DNA of 64,000 nucleotides from Tanypteryx hageni (Eukaryota; Arthropoda; Insecta; Odonata; Petaluridae). The stretch is from the NCBI GenBank assembly GCA_028673005.1, contig CM054116.1, forward strand, positions 67,287,211 to 67,351,210, written 5' to 3'. Position numbers and translations under genes: made by a program. Shown here one piece after another: positions 45,984-58,599 of the stretch; position 1 is the stretch's first letter; each line of letters begins with the position of its first letter. The notes under the pieces were generated by a model, which was given only the letters and a program-made list of their open reading frames with translations, was not told the origin of the DNA and did no database searches.

Positions 45984-48900
45984 AGTAAAAGACGTAATAT
46001 TACCTCGTACAGAGTAAAGGGATTTCTTTTAATTAATCAAGTACAAGATCCAGGAAATTTTATAACAATGTATCATGAAATATGCTCTTAATGTAACTTT
46101 TATGCTAGAAAATACCATAATTTTTCTTTTCTCATTTTTTTTGGAAACGGATCTAATTGCATGTCGGATTTTTACCAAAAATTCAAAGTAAGAAAATCAT
46201 TTATGACTTCACCTCTTGCCAATAACAGCAATATTTTTCAAAAACTGCTACATTAAACAATGGCTTATTGTTTATTCTACACCTAAAAATTATCTCTTCG
46301 ATTGATTTAAATATATAATTTTTAAAACAAAAATCATTTCTAAAAACCTCTATTGGCGACTTTCGCCATTTCAAACTTAACAGGGAGAACAACGCTACAA
46401 ACGTAACTCGAATAATGATGCATTTAAATTCACAAATTATGAGCCAATTCTAGTTTATATTGAACAAAAATAAAACTCAGGACTGTAGGTATTGATATTT
46501 TCTTCCTCAGTGATCGGATAAAATTTCCGAAAAGGGAAACAAACTTAACATAGTAATAACAATTTTGATTAAAAACTACGTTTCATGGTAGCTGTTCAAT
46601 GTACGTATTGAACCAAAATTTTTATTTTACCGTCACTGGGGCCATTTTGTCGCGAAAAACACGCATTATTACAGTGAGCAGCGGAGTCATTCATTCCCTT
46701 TGTGGGGAAAACAATCACTAGCCCAAGGGCTATGAAGGAATTGTTAGTGGAAATGTGGGGAATGGCGTTTCAACTTGCGGACTCTAAACCGTCGCTACGA
46801 CGGAATAGCGAACCCATTTTGCAGGAGTGACGTAATAAAAGCCGCAGATAATAACTTTTACGGTGCCCGTCGAAATGCAAACCAGACCAACCAATGATGT
46901 AGGTCATGAATCGATAGAGGTCGCGACAACCCGGCGTAAAGGAGCTTTTTTATACATTCGAGATGCCTGGATGACACTTTCATTATTACGGCAGGGTCTG
47001 GGACAAAAGAATTTATGCCAACGTTCGCAGCTACGGAAAAGGTAAAAGTCACGATAATTAGTCTGGATGGAGAGAGCGGTTTTTGTCGATATGCCTTCTC
47101 CCGAATTCACGGTCGCAGTTCCAGTGTCTGAAACAGTTACATCCTCAAGGGAGTTATAATTCAATTTTTAAGAACCTTGTATGAAAATGTCTCATTTCAT
47201 CTTTTCAATAGCAACGGAATTCATAAGCCACAACGGATGTTCGAAAACCTACCAGTTTATTTTTTAGTTATAGCTTATAGTTTTGTCGTCGTGTCTGTCC
47301 ATCTGTCTGTCTGCTCGTCCCCCCATTAACTATTAAGTTAAGTTTTCATGACACTTGGTGGAAATCTGCTACTGGAGTCGAGCTCCCGAGGATAGTTTTT
47401 GTTGCGAAGATTGAAGTCCCGGGTTCGATTTCAGGAACTATCCTTCCCATTTGATTTACATGAGAAATCTGAAAACCATCGTGCAGGGTAATTTTCTCTC
47501 GCACATTAAAATATCTTAGAATTTTAATATTGGTGCGGCATTTGTTCCATTCTCTTAGGAAAGAAATGGGGATTCTAATTTATATCGTAGTATTTTGCTT
47601 ATCGATCGTTTTCTTCGAATTTTGCTGTTTTTATCAGTCATTAAGAGTGTTGCTATAGTAACGACTATTGTTGGACTCGGATTCGGTATAGTCTAGTACA
47701 TACACGCGATGTTTTTGCCACACAAATACGCGTGATCATTGTAGTTTTTTGTTATAATGTACTTGTAATATTTTATAACGGTAAATTATGAAATTTGGAA
47801 ACACAAAGAGCAACTCATCCGCGGTGATTTTAAAGCATCATAACTACCGTTCGGTTCATCTTGTTTTGTAATATGGAACCAAAAGTGTTAACTTTTTATT
47901 GTAATTTTCGATTCTAGAGTGATAGTTTGAACATATTATATACGTAGTTGAATAATATAGCAAATCAAGAAGAAAAACAGGTTGCCCAAAACAAACTTGA
48001 GCAAATCATTCAAGATTCCCATGGGATAAATACAAGCAAATTTTTAATTTTCGTTGGTAATCAGAGAGTAGTTCTTAGGTTTGGAATGAAAGAATTTTAT
48101 AAATTTAGACATGGTTAAATTTTTTATAAAGTTTTGTTTCCAGGCAATATTTATATTTGGAAGACTAGAGAAAATTTAAATTTAAAATTGTCAGTGAAGG
48201 GGTTTAACCATCCCTCTTTCATTTTTTAGTTAATCGAATGCACACAAACCTTGGAATTTCAATTTATGGCTTCAAGTAATCCAACCTAGTCAATATATAT
48301 TCTCATCCTTAGGTTTCATTGCGTATTAGTTTTCCGTGCGATTTGCATTGGCGCATATTTAAATAACATATCTATAGGTTTTATTTAAAAGTAACCGTTC
48401 TAAAAATAGACCCCGTCCAACTTTTAGTCTTCTTATCAAATCTCCAATAAGCCAAACATATCGATACATACGCTTTTATATACCTTTCTCCCCTTACGCA
48501 TATGCCAATAATTCGGAGGAAAGGCGTGGAGGGTCGTGCTTTTTTGCTAGGTGGGCAGATTCCTCTCCAAATCTACCCTCTTTCTCTTTCTCGGCGGGAA
48601 ATGAATATGCAATTAATTTTGCAGTATATTTTCATCGAATAATTTGGTGGACCCATCGTCTGTAAGTTGCATGCTGCCATTTCCGTTAATATCCTGTCAC
48701 TTATTACTGTTTTTATTCCGAAGGTTTCTTATTATTCTCAATTCCATCGCAAAGTCCTTTGTTATCTTGGAAACACTGGGTTAATATTGTAAGAAATAAA
48801 GGTTTTTGACTGAGGAATTGAAATGAATGAATGAGTCGCTATTTTTTATGGAAGAGGTAAAAATTTTTATATAATCTATATACAGCCTCAAATATAATCT

Positions 48901-50207
48901 TCGACTTTTAAGGATATAAAAAAATCTTGTTTCATTAAGTCAAATTAAAAATTATATCAAATTTCAAAGGTTACAAATAACACTTGAAGAAATACACTCA
49001 ATGTTTGGAAAGCAATGGCGCTTCGATTCTACATAAATTTGACAATTCATACTAATTTTATCCTTCAAAGTACATATTCTGAATTCCACTATTAATTCCA
49101 TCATGAAGTTTCCATACGTTTGCAACGAATGGATGACTAAGTATTCGCGATATAAAGAACCACATGATCTTAGATTTATAGCCGAGAATTTCTCTGGGCG
49201 GTTCATTTCTGCGGTCGTTCGAGAACGCATTGAAGGAGCGTTTAAAATATTATTGACTCATTCGCAAAAGTTGGTGCGACCTTTCTTTCTGCCAGTCTTC
49301 GCATGCTCATAAAAATTTAATTGGTTTGGAATGGGTAGGGTTCTCATTAAAACTTTATGGATCATGCTCCTCAAAAAAGATGGCGCCTACTTTTAGAAAA
49401 GGCGGATCTATGGTGTTATAAAAATAAAAAGTAACAAGTACTTTCTGAAATTATCTCTAAGGCAGAAACTAATTCACACAATGTCTGCGAAGGATTTCCC
49501 AAGAAAGTTGAATATAAGATAACTTACTATAATAAACGAAGATTTAAACTGTAAAAGAGAATAATTTGTTTGATAAATATATATTTTGTTAGTACTCCTT
49601 TCATTATTCCCACACCAGACAAATCTGAATTATTCACTTTTCATTGATCGTATATGGAATAGTCCATTGTGCCAGCACACAGTAGTATTATTAAAACCTA
49701 ACAAGGTAAAATATATTTTAATGTTTACCCTAAAAAGTAAGATTAATTATAATACAGCTTTTCCGTTTCATGATTATCGGAATTTACTTTTAATTTACAC
49801 ATTAAAAAGCAAAATTTAGATATAAAATAGGATCCATTCACGAAATTCGACTTTATAAAACGAATAAATCCAAAATGCGACCTTTATTGATAACCGGATG
49901 CGTGACAAGGTAATGGCCTACTCATCTTGGAGTTACCCAAGGTGAGCGCTAATTTTTTTTATTTCAAATGGTTAGTTATTAGAATCGAATCCAGTATTTA
50001 ATGATTTTGGCCCCTAGATATTATGCAACGAAATCAACATTAAGTCACTGGTGAAAATCTGTTCCGGAGGAAATTCAGGAATACTGGCAGCTTAGTTTAT
50101 CAATTGATTGGTCATACCTTACATTTGATTATCATATTGGACACTTACAGAGAGCACTTTCAGATAAGTCTCAGCGGTGAAGAAGAATACCTTTGCCGGT
50201 CACTTAC
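45984..50207. other. Ih intron remainder; no gene recognised
   Basis: This is AT-rich intronic sequence with short chance frames. A less AT-rich patch at 46620-47165 holds frames on both strands that I cannot place in any family. Confidence 0.55.
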
Positions 50208-50325
50208 CTGGCTGGAAGACCTCGTATCGGAGTTTGGTGACGACGTCAGAAACAAAATTCGAGTCCGCGTTGGCGAAAAAAGGCACGGACGCTACCAATG
50301 AGCGGCAGTTGTAGTTGATCACGTC
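50208..50325 (-). CDS. Ih: Ih exon: end of C-linker and start of CNBD
   Basis: The exon has 118 bases, 39 codons plus one base, so the intron after it is phase 1. It is bounded by TTTGCAG and GTAAGT. The reading [20 protein letters not shown], then [19 protein letters not shown] matches the helix before the cyclic-nucleotide-binding domain and the first CNBD helix. The next exon completes the Gly codon (G/GT). Confidence 0.95.
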
Positions 50326-50796
50326 CTGCAAAGGAGAGGAGAGGTTTTATTCGTCGCGCCAAAGAGCTAAAGCCGGATTTGCTTAGCGTGCGTTTCCTAC
50401 GCCGCACCGCAAGGGAAGATTAATACGTGGCGAGGGAGAAAACCTATCCCTTGGTTTCGTGTTTCATCCTTAGAAGATTGCGGATCGAGTTTTTGACGGA
50501 GACGAAGAATTAAGAAGGGTGGGAAAGAGGGGAAAGACGTGGGAGAGGGAGAATGAAAAACAACCGTGGAAAAATTATCCACGACGAAGCTAAAGGGGGG
50601 TGGCACGTTTTCTCGCGGCTTGGAAGATGAAACTGCGTTGAAAACGGCGAATTCCCGGAAAATGTTTTAAGAAATATCTAAACAAAAAAAGCCGAGTTGT
50701 TTTCCCCTCGTTATCGCAGGAATGGGGTTCGAGAGGCCCGTCGATTTATATTTAGGAATAGTTCTAGCAGTTTTTGAAGACCTGAATTCTCTAGCG

Positions 50797-51586
50797 CAGG
50801 GGTCTCCAACCAGCCTATCGCGATCGACCGGTCGATCTTTGGCCATTCTAAAGTCGATCGATAGAGTTTTATTTGAGTTTATTTAATTCAAATAATAAGT
50901 TGTTTGCAATCAAATTGGTAGGGCGTGTTAAGCAGGACATGCTATGACGCTAGTTTCTATGCCTCCTAAAGTTTGGGATAAATTTGCGGGGACCCCCTCC
51001 CTCCCCTTCCCCATTTCCCTCTCACCCCCTCCCTTATATGGATATTAATGTGTGTATTTATATATGTGATTTTTTCTCCTTTTCTCAAATTATTTTTGTT
51101 CTTTTTTTCCTCTTTCACTGAACTATTTAGGAATTTTTCGCAGTTTTTTACACCTCTCTTCTCTTCGCAGGTGTTTTCCGCAGTGGGAAATTTTTTCTGT
51201 GTTAAAATATAGCTGATACACAGTTTTTTTTTTCGACCCACAAAACTAACAATATTCTTAGGTGACACTCTGTGATCTATTAACCAATATATAATTAACT
51301 TGTAATTTGTATATATTTTACCGTAATATTTATGTAACTTAATTTCTTTTACTATGTAAATATTGCAATTACTTAAATGACGAAAGGATTAAATGTAAGA
51401 AGGGACTATATAGTCTCAATTTCGCCATAAATAAAGACGTTTGTCTGTCTGTCTGTCCCTTGCCCCGCTCAGAAGTATTTCTCGCATCATGGCCCACGTA
51501 GACATATAGGAACGCGTCTGGGTCGATCCTCGGTAAATTTACAAATGAAAAGTAGATCTTGGGTGCTGAAAGGTTGGACACCCCTG
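50797..51586. mobile_element. hAT-type non-autonomous element, 790 bases
   Basis: The left end CAGGGGTCTCCAACC and the reverse complement of the right end, CAGGGGTGTCCAACC, differ at one base. The flanks CTCTAGCG (50789-50796) and CTCTAGCA (51587-51594) form an 8-base target duplication with one mismatch. It carries GATCGACCGGTCGATC-type palindromes near the left end and no transposase. It sits in the Ih intron between the C-linker exon and the next exon. Confidence 0.88.
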
Positions 51587-51969
51587 CTCTAGCAGAATGT
51601 GATTTAAAGTTGTGAATTTTATATAATACACGGCCCGTCACGGGGGTTAAGGGTTATCATGGAAATTCCTGCATGTTGAAGCTATGAACGTTTTTGGTAA
51701 TTATTTGTCTCAAAACGTTTTCATGTAAAATTCCCAAAAATAAAATATTTGCACAAACAGGCAGTCAACAAGGGAAAAAATAAAGTTACTACGCTTCGAA
51801 CGATATTCGATAAAAAAAGAAGAGTGAAGTGAAGCGAAACACGTCATGAAAAGTTGGAAGGAGAAAGAACTGGATATATACCTCATGAAAGAGAAACGAT
51901 AATACGAATGTAGATTATAATTATGAGGAAAGAGAGAATGGAAAACAGGCTCGTGAAGGAAAACAAATA

Positions 51970-52617
51970 GAGTGATTCCTCGTTTTGCGCGACCCTGTTT
52001 TAAAGGGGATTCGTTATAGCGCGAAGCGGGCTCCTGCCTACCAGATTTAAAAAAAACAAAGGCGATCGACAATTGATGCGGCCTAACTATAAATGTATTA
52101 TAAACCCCATTTCTTACAGGCTGGTGTATTTTAGCATAATCGTCTTTGGATCTCCATTTATGGTCAGGATGTGGCACACCCATGCTATAAAAGGAACCTC
52201 CAGAACGGCGTAAGGTTTTTATTACTCTATCAACACATTTTGGCGCTATCATTTCTAAACGAATGTGACTTTTCGCATAAAACTTCCTCTCTGATTTGCT
52301 TAGGATTTCATTTATACGGGAAATATTTACATTTTTGCCCGAATATAATGACGTTTTTGGTTTTCCATATCGTAGGAAAATTACTGATGAAGATAAGTTA
52401 TTGAAAAAATATATAATGATTTTATTTTGGCGTTGATGGATGAAAGCCGACAAGAAACTGTTTTTTCGGGCTGAGGGTGTATTTTTATTAATATTGCACA
52501 GTAGTTTTTGCGCCCATGGAACCAATTCTCATTAACATAATAACCCCGTTTTGCGCGAATTTCGTTTAGGGCGAAATGTTTGGGAACCTATCTGTCGCGT
52601 AAAGCGAGGTATGGCTG
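51970..52617. mobile_element. Tigger/pogo-derived MITE
   Basis: The right end, in reverse complement, reads CAGCCATACCTCGCTTTACG then CGAC, the well-known Tigger-type terminus. The left end (GAGTGATTCCTCGTTTTGCG then CGAC) is a diverged partner. GTTTTGCGCGAAT and CGTTATAGCGCGAAG repeats lie inside. A minus-strand frame across it (51710-52525) shows no transposase motifs and is probably chance. Confidence 0.75.
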
Positions 52618-54777
52618 CAAAAGGGCGCAGCCAAGAAAATATATGAAAAATTGAAAAGAAATATAATAGAGACTGAGAGGCAGAAAAAAGGTTATCTTCA
52701 AAGAAGTCGCTAAAAATATTATAAATGGATGAATGAAAATCATGAAACTCGTAATCACATATTCCAGCTCATACGAAAGGAAAAAGAATATAGGGCAGAG
52801 ATTTGAGAGAAAAGATATTAATGATGCTCAACGAATAACAAGCGAAAGTAGCATGATAGCGAATCATTAAATAACAAAAATGTTCAGGGGATGTGAGAGA
52901 ACTTTTGACAGTGAGTAAGCCACCAAAAATGAACGAGAGCTTAAAAGGAGACGAAAAGAAGAAAGGCAGCGTTCTTATAAAATGCCGAAAATTGAATAAG
53001 AAGACAAAAGATAAGAATGAAGCAATGAGGGATAGATAAATAAAAGATAGAAGATAGGTTACGGTGATACGAAATGGATTTCCTTCCCAAATGTTTTCCG
53101 TGGAACGGTCGGAGGAATGGTACGATCGATACAATCCGACGACCGATATTAGAATTCGGATAAAAAAAATTATTTGAGATTTAAAATTCAAGAAAATATA
53201 ACAGAAAATCTTTTATGATCCATTTATAAATGGTGAAAATCGGTATATTGACGTCAAGACCCTCAACAGCGACCAAGCGGTGAATCACACGACGTCTGAG
53301 CGTGGTATCTTTCATAAATATTGGTCAACCCTTATCGATCGTAGCTAAAACAGCAAATTGAGTCTGAATTTATTTTGCCTGAGCTTCAGCACGAATGCTG
53401 CAACACTGAAAATTAATAAAATTTAACACTTTTATAAATCTCCATTAAAAATCTCGCGAGGGAATACTTTCCACGATTAGTTTACACAACAATAATGTTC
53501 GACTCAGTATTTAAAATTTCAAGGCACCAAATCAATCTGAAATTTCTTCACTGTGGATAATTTATTATTAGAAAAACATTAAAAGATTGAAGATTTGAAG
53601 CTCGCTCGCCGATTTGGTCAGATTTTTTAATTACTCCTCTGATCGCTAGATAACAAGATCAATCATCGTCTTTCTCTTATCAATCACCCACCGGAAAAAA
53701 AGAATGGCAAGCCGTGGGTGGTCCTGGTCACGGATGGTTATTTTAGCGAAGGTTAAGAAATTGATAACTCGATACGAAAGAAGACGATACCGTCTCATCG
53801 GACCAATTATCAGGAACCTTTGCTTTTTTCGAAGACGAATGCCGGGAGTCACGAAAGGTTTCTTCAGGATTACAAACACCGATTGATTAATACCCACAGA
53901 TATTTTTGTAGGGGGAGCTGAAACCACGTATCCGCCATTCGAGAAGCCATCTTTGTACCATGTAAGCTCCCCGACCCTTTTAAGGCAAGTGGTTTCGCTT
54001 TGCAAACTAAAGCGGGATCGAAGATGCCACCAAACGTCGGAGATCAGTTTGCTGGGCTGTCGAGCGCCGAGCAAACACGTCCAGAGCAGCGAGAGTCATT
54101 GTTTCTTGTTGGCTCAAGGTTCCGTAGAACATCACGTAGGAGTGGTCGCGAGGGTGTGCAATGGACTTTGGATGGCCACGAGTAGACGGAGGAAAGTATT
54201 TGCTCGCCGACCCCATGGTTGTTTGCTCGGCGGAACATTTACAACGCGAAATGGGAAATCCGAAATCGAAATTCACGAATTCCACGGATGACGCAGTGAA
54301 AGGGCACTTCAATTTTATGAAGAATTTCTGGGTAAATTTTAATCGTTTGGGCTCCTATATTGCGCGAATAGGATTACAAAATAGAAATCCCTTGAAAATT
54401 CTGGATAAGACTGTCGGGAATAATTAATTGAGAAAGGGTTAATTGTTTAACAATAACATCTAGAAAAAATGTAAAAACAATCGCTTAAAGTAACACCCAA
54501 AGAAATTACTTGCTAACTACGATGAAATTACGCACCAATTAACTGAATTAACTCAGTTGCCATACACAATTATGAATGCGTCACGTTCTTCTTTACTTAT
54601 ATGAATAATAGTCATTTTAAATCAAGCGACACTTTATTGATAAAGAAGCAAATATTAGTCAGCAATCACTTGAAAACTTAACGTTTATAAGCAAATATAA
54701 ATTTTCAATCGAATTAAATGGCATAAGATAAGTTTATGAAATAAACTAAACGATATATATATTTTTTTTAAACTCAC
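52618..54777. other. Ih intron; no gene recognised
   Basis: The left part is AT-rich. The stretch 53690-54310 has higher GC and overlapping frames on both strands, but none shows a domain or splice-bounded exon that fits Ih. Confidence 0.55.
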
Positions 54778-54924
54778 CTCGCGTAGCTTTTCGGACAACT
54801 CTCCCAAGATGGCCTCCTCGTCGAAGAACTTGCCCTGGTACCGATGCTCGAAGTACTCCGTTATCCGCTGTCGCATTTCGCGGGGCAGTTTCCTGTACGC
54901 CATGTACTCCTCCACTTGCTTCAC
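54778..54924 (-). CDS. Ih: Ih exon: C-linker
   Basis: The exon has 49 codons in phase 0, with AAGCAG before it and GTGAGT after it. VKQVEEYMAYRKLPREMRQR and ITEYFEHRYQGKFFDEEAIL form the first helices of the C-linker. These helices make the tetrameric gating ring and pass the cAMP signal to S6. The exon ends GELSEKLRE. The stretch just upstream of the acceptor is GC-richer than the rest of the intron. Confidence 0.96.
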
Positions 54925-55890
54925 CTGCTTGCCACCAGAGAGAGCGCGCGTGCAAAAATAGAGGAGGCAGGTCGCGCGGGAAGCGTGCCGCATTAGAGAA
55001 GCGAAGCAGATGAACGGGCGGGGATACCCCAATACAGAGCGTGTTGTGGCAACCAAGGGGGTTAAAACGCGTGCGCGGTAGGGGTTTGTGGAACGGGACG
55101 TGGGAAGGGAACCAAGGGTATAAAACACTGGGAACCGCAAGCACGCGTACAAGTTAAGAGGGGAACGGCTGAGAAGGCGTGTTGTCCTTTGCCAAAGCCT
55201 TGCGCCGTGTAACGAAAGCATCTATTTTCGGACGATCTCAAAATTGCAACTGTTGGAATTTTGAAGAAGAAATTTTCGTTTTCAAATGCGTCGACACATG
55301 CATGTATATTTCAGCGAGGTGCTAAATATTGCGCAGAAAATATGATTCGAATTTAAATAATAACAATGGTCTACTCTATCAACTTGGATACATTTTTGCA
55401 GTAGCTATGCATGTTTTGAAAGGGCTGAATTGCGCAACAAAAATTTACGCAGAAATCGCAAAGAAATAATTTGCAATCGCTTCTGCAAGACACTTGAGAG
55501 CAGCAGCTTGTCTTTATAGGATGTAAATCGTAATAGGATGCCGATATTCCTACTTTATTGCATGCATGCGTTTATAATTGTGATGAGATGAAGGAACGAG
55601 GGATCTGTTAAAAATACTCAATAGGAATTTATTTATAGATATAATAATGAATTATTCCTTTAGCTCAATCATACTTTAGTAAAAGATATATTTTATTTGA
55701 TTAGATGGGAAGTAATATAAATGAATATTTTCTCTTACTGACAATGAATAAACACACTGACGAATTTAATTCAATTCTAGAACAAAGAAAATTATAGTTA
55801 TGAATTCAACTTCAATTTAATATACTCAAAATTGAAAAAAAAACTGTACAATATTATTTATCTTATTGGTATTTATGTAAAATTCTATCC

Positions 55891-55962
<72 letters not shown>

Positions 55963-58380
55963 TGTTTGACAAAAAAAGATTTTAAAATGTCAATTTTTGC
56001 ATTCAGAACAAGGTTTTATAATAAATACATACTAATACAGCACCTGAAAACATTTTACAAACTATGATGCTATTATAATACTAGTTGAATCATCTTATTG
56101 AAGCAGATGTAGGTAATTACCATGAGCATAAAATAGCAGGACAAATAAGACAAGAATTTCATTTACAAAGTAGACGTTCTTCTTGGCAAAGCATGGTACG
56201 TAGATCATAGGTTTGATGCAAGAGAATGGTGGTTTTTGAAGACCATAGAAAAACTCGATAATCGTAAACTAATGCATAGAACCGAAGTCGTTTACCTGCT
56301 TCTGTTTCATTCAAACGTCAGGAGCAGTCTTATGTAAAGATTCGAATATTTTGTGTATAATTGTGAAGTTTAATCTTAAACCCAACAGTTTGGTGGTAGT
56401 AATTATATTAAAAAATCTATTATGTTGCACTATTAAAACATTACAGAAATGAAAGAGTTGCAAAATCGATTCAGGCATCAGAAAGTGCAGGAATAAAGGT
56501 GAATTGAAGTGAACGACGCTGTGCGGAAGTGACGCAAGGAAGAGATTTTTTAAAATTTTACCCTGGTACCATTGGAGGATTGGAAACGGAAATCCCATTT
56601 TCTGACTCCTTACTGATTCAGATTCGAGGAGGAGTTGCATCGTAAACAAAATCCCAAAAAGCCGCTCACTCGTAATGTTTCGTCAAGAGAATCTATTCCA
56701 CACGGATTAGTTACGAAAAGAGTGGGTCAGATGGATTCACTAGTGATTCGTTTTGACACATTCGGAGATTGGCAGGAAAAATTACTAAAATGTGAATATT
56801 GGATAACTTACCATCCAGTCGATACGTCACCTACATGACATTTTATAAACTTTTTATCCATGCGTTTAATTTAAGATTATTAAAATTACCAAAAATTAAC
56901 ATTTTGAGACTAACAATACGCAAATGAGAAATAACCATGAAGTTGAATTTGGCAGAGAAACGTAACGAACGCCTCAATTTAATGAAAAACAAAATAAAAT
57001 TTTAACGCAGAAATATTTTCAACAATTACTATGCCGCATAAAAACTACACTGGGAAAAAGACTTTCTCTCACAAATTGTTGACTCGAGCAAAATTGAGTA
57101 TATATGCCCAATTTTGCTGGATCAGAGAGTTTATTCACTCGAAATAATTCCCTCGTCGCCAATATTTTCTGAAGCGTAGGCTCACAATGATAGGACTTTA
57201 TCGACTCTGTCGATATTTTGAAAATGGTGGAGTAATTTACTAAGGCTAATATAGAGCTATGAAGAGAGATGACATTAGTTCCTAAGTCGATGCGATAATT
57301 TTGTTTTTTATTCGTTGTCGCACGATTAAGAATTCGCCGTGATAAAGCAATGGCGGGGAAAAATTTCTGGGATAAAAATCGTTCATTTCCTTCTCACAAT
57401 TGAGGAAGAAGAAAATATCGGATGGGAGAAATCACACGAGCAAATATGATAAAACTTCTTACTACGAAGTGCGAAACAAAAATGAGCGCAACTCTATTGC
57501 CATGAAGTGGCACCTTGAATGAGAGCAATAATTTCTACTTCTCTTTTCCTTTTTCCTCAACCATCGTTATTTCTGGAAAATTGATTCGACAATATGTTGT
57601 ACCAGTTATAAAATTATGTAAAATTAGGTAGAAAGCATGACGAAACGTAACTTAACAAAAATTGGGTTGAATTATTAGTTTAAATCACTAATTAGAGATA
57701 TGTAATATTGGGAAATAATTAGCAAACAAACTATAATTAACCTTAATGTTGTAAAAAATCCCGATATTTTACTCTTATTATTTATTAAAATCAAAAAGCG
57801 ATTAAAAATTTTGAGGCGAAGAAAAAGCAATTTATTAGTTGACGTTAATTTATACATTGACTTTCGTCTGCCGCAAAAGATTTTGGAGTTTATCTTTTGT
57901 TTTTTGAAGATTATTCAAGTCCTATTTAAGAATTTATAAGGTAATTTATAAATATAAAAAAAGTTAAAACTTCAGTGAATTCAGCCGATTTAAAAGTGAC
58001 TAATTCAATTGGTAGCAACCAAACCTAAACTTTCTCTTAATCCATAAATATCTACTATTATATCAACTTTAAAAACCTGTGTCACCTTGCACCATCTCAT
58101 TAATGACATAGAAATATAAACGAAAACTTTTGAGTCACTTACAATTTATCCAGATGGATAAAAGTTCTGTACCTTATACCATTTATTCCGACACGGCGTT
58201 TTAAAAACTCCTAAAGAAATGCCTTGAAGCCGATGGATATTATTAACGAGTCTCGTGACCGTGCATTGTTCGAAAGCATGCATAGGAATATCGTAAAAAA
58301 CCATACTCAATAAATAGACCTTTAAGTAGGCATTCAAAAATCGAACACCGCGTGTGGAAAATTATCAATATGGTACTGAC
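54925..58380. other. Ih intron; no gene recognised
   Basis: This is AT-rich intron between the C-linker and pore exons, with a TA microsatellite at 55894-55960 and no convincing alternative exon. Confidence 0.6.
55894..55960. repeat. (TA)n microsatellite in an Ih intron
   Basis: This is an uninterrupted run of about 33 TA dinucleotides. Confidence 0.95.
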
Positions 58381-58599
58381 CTTCTCCCGGTATTGCCTCC
58401 GGGAGGAGTCTAAGCTCTGTATAAGGTTTGTGGCGTGGCCAAGGAATAGAGCGTAGCAAGTGGCTCCCGATATCATGGAGAGCATAGTCAGCCACATGTC
58501 CGTTAGCGACTGCGGCGGGAAGCGGCCATAACCGATGCAAAGCATATGGGACATGGCCTTGAACAGCGCCCACGAGTACTGCTCCAACCAGAACGATTC
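58381..58599 (-). CDS. Ih: Ih exon: pore loop and S6
   Basis: The exon has 73 codons in phase 0, with CCGCAG before it and GTCAGT after it. [20 protein letters not shown] is the pore helix and CIGYG (residues 21-25) is the HCN selectivity filter, which passes both K and Na. S6 follows ([23 protein letters not shown]) and the exon ends in the start of the C-linker ([12 protein letters not shown]). No second, alternative pore exon is visible nearby. Confidence 0.96.

Noticed and set aside
47365..47440. tRNA-like CCCGGGTTCGATTT on the plus strand
   Set aside because: It resembles a B box, but no matching acceptor stem, anticodon arm or convincing A box is present.
51710..52525. 271-codon open frame on the minus strand
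   Set aside because: It crosses the Tigger-type MITE boundary, has no transposase or other motif and biased composition. It is probably chance.
53690..54430. Higher-GC patch with overlapping frames, considered as an extra Ih exon
   Set aside because: The known exons already join without missing residues, and no frame here matches HCN sequence or has paired splice sites.
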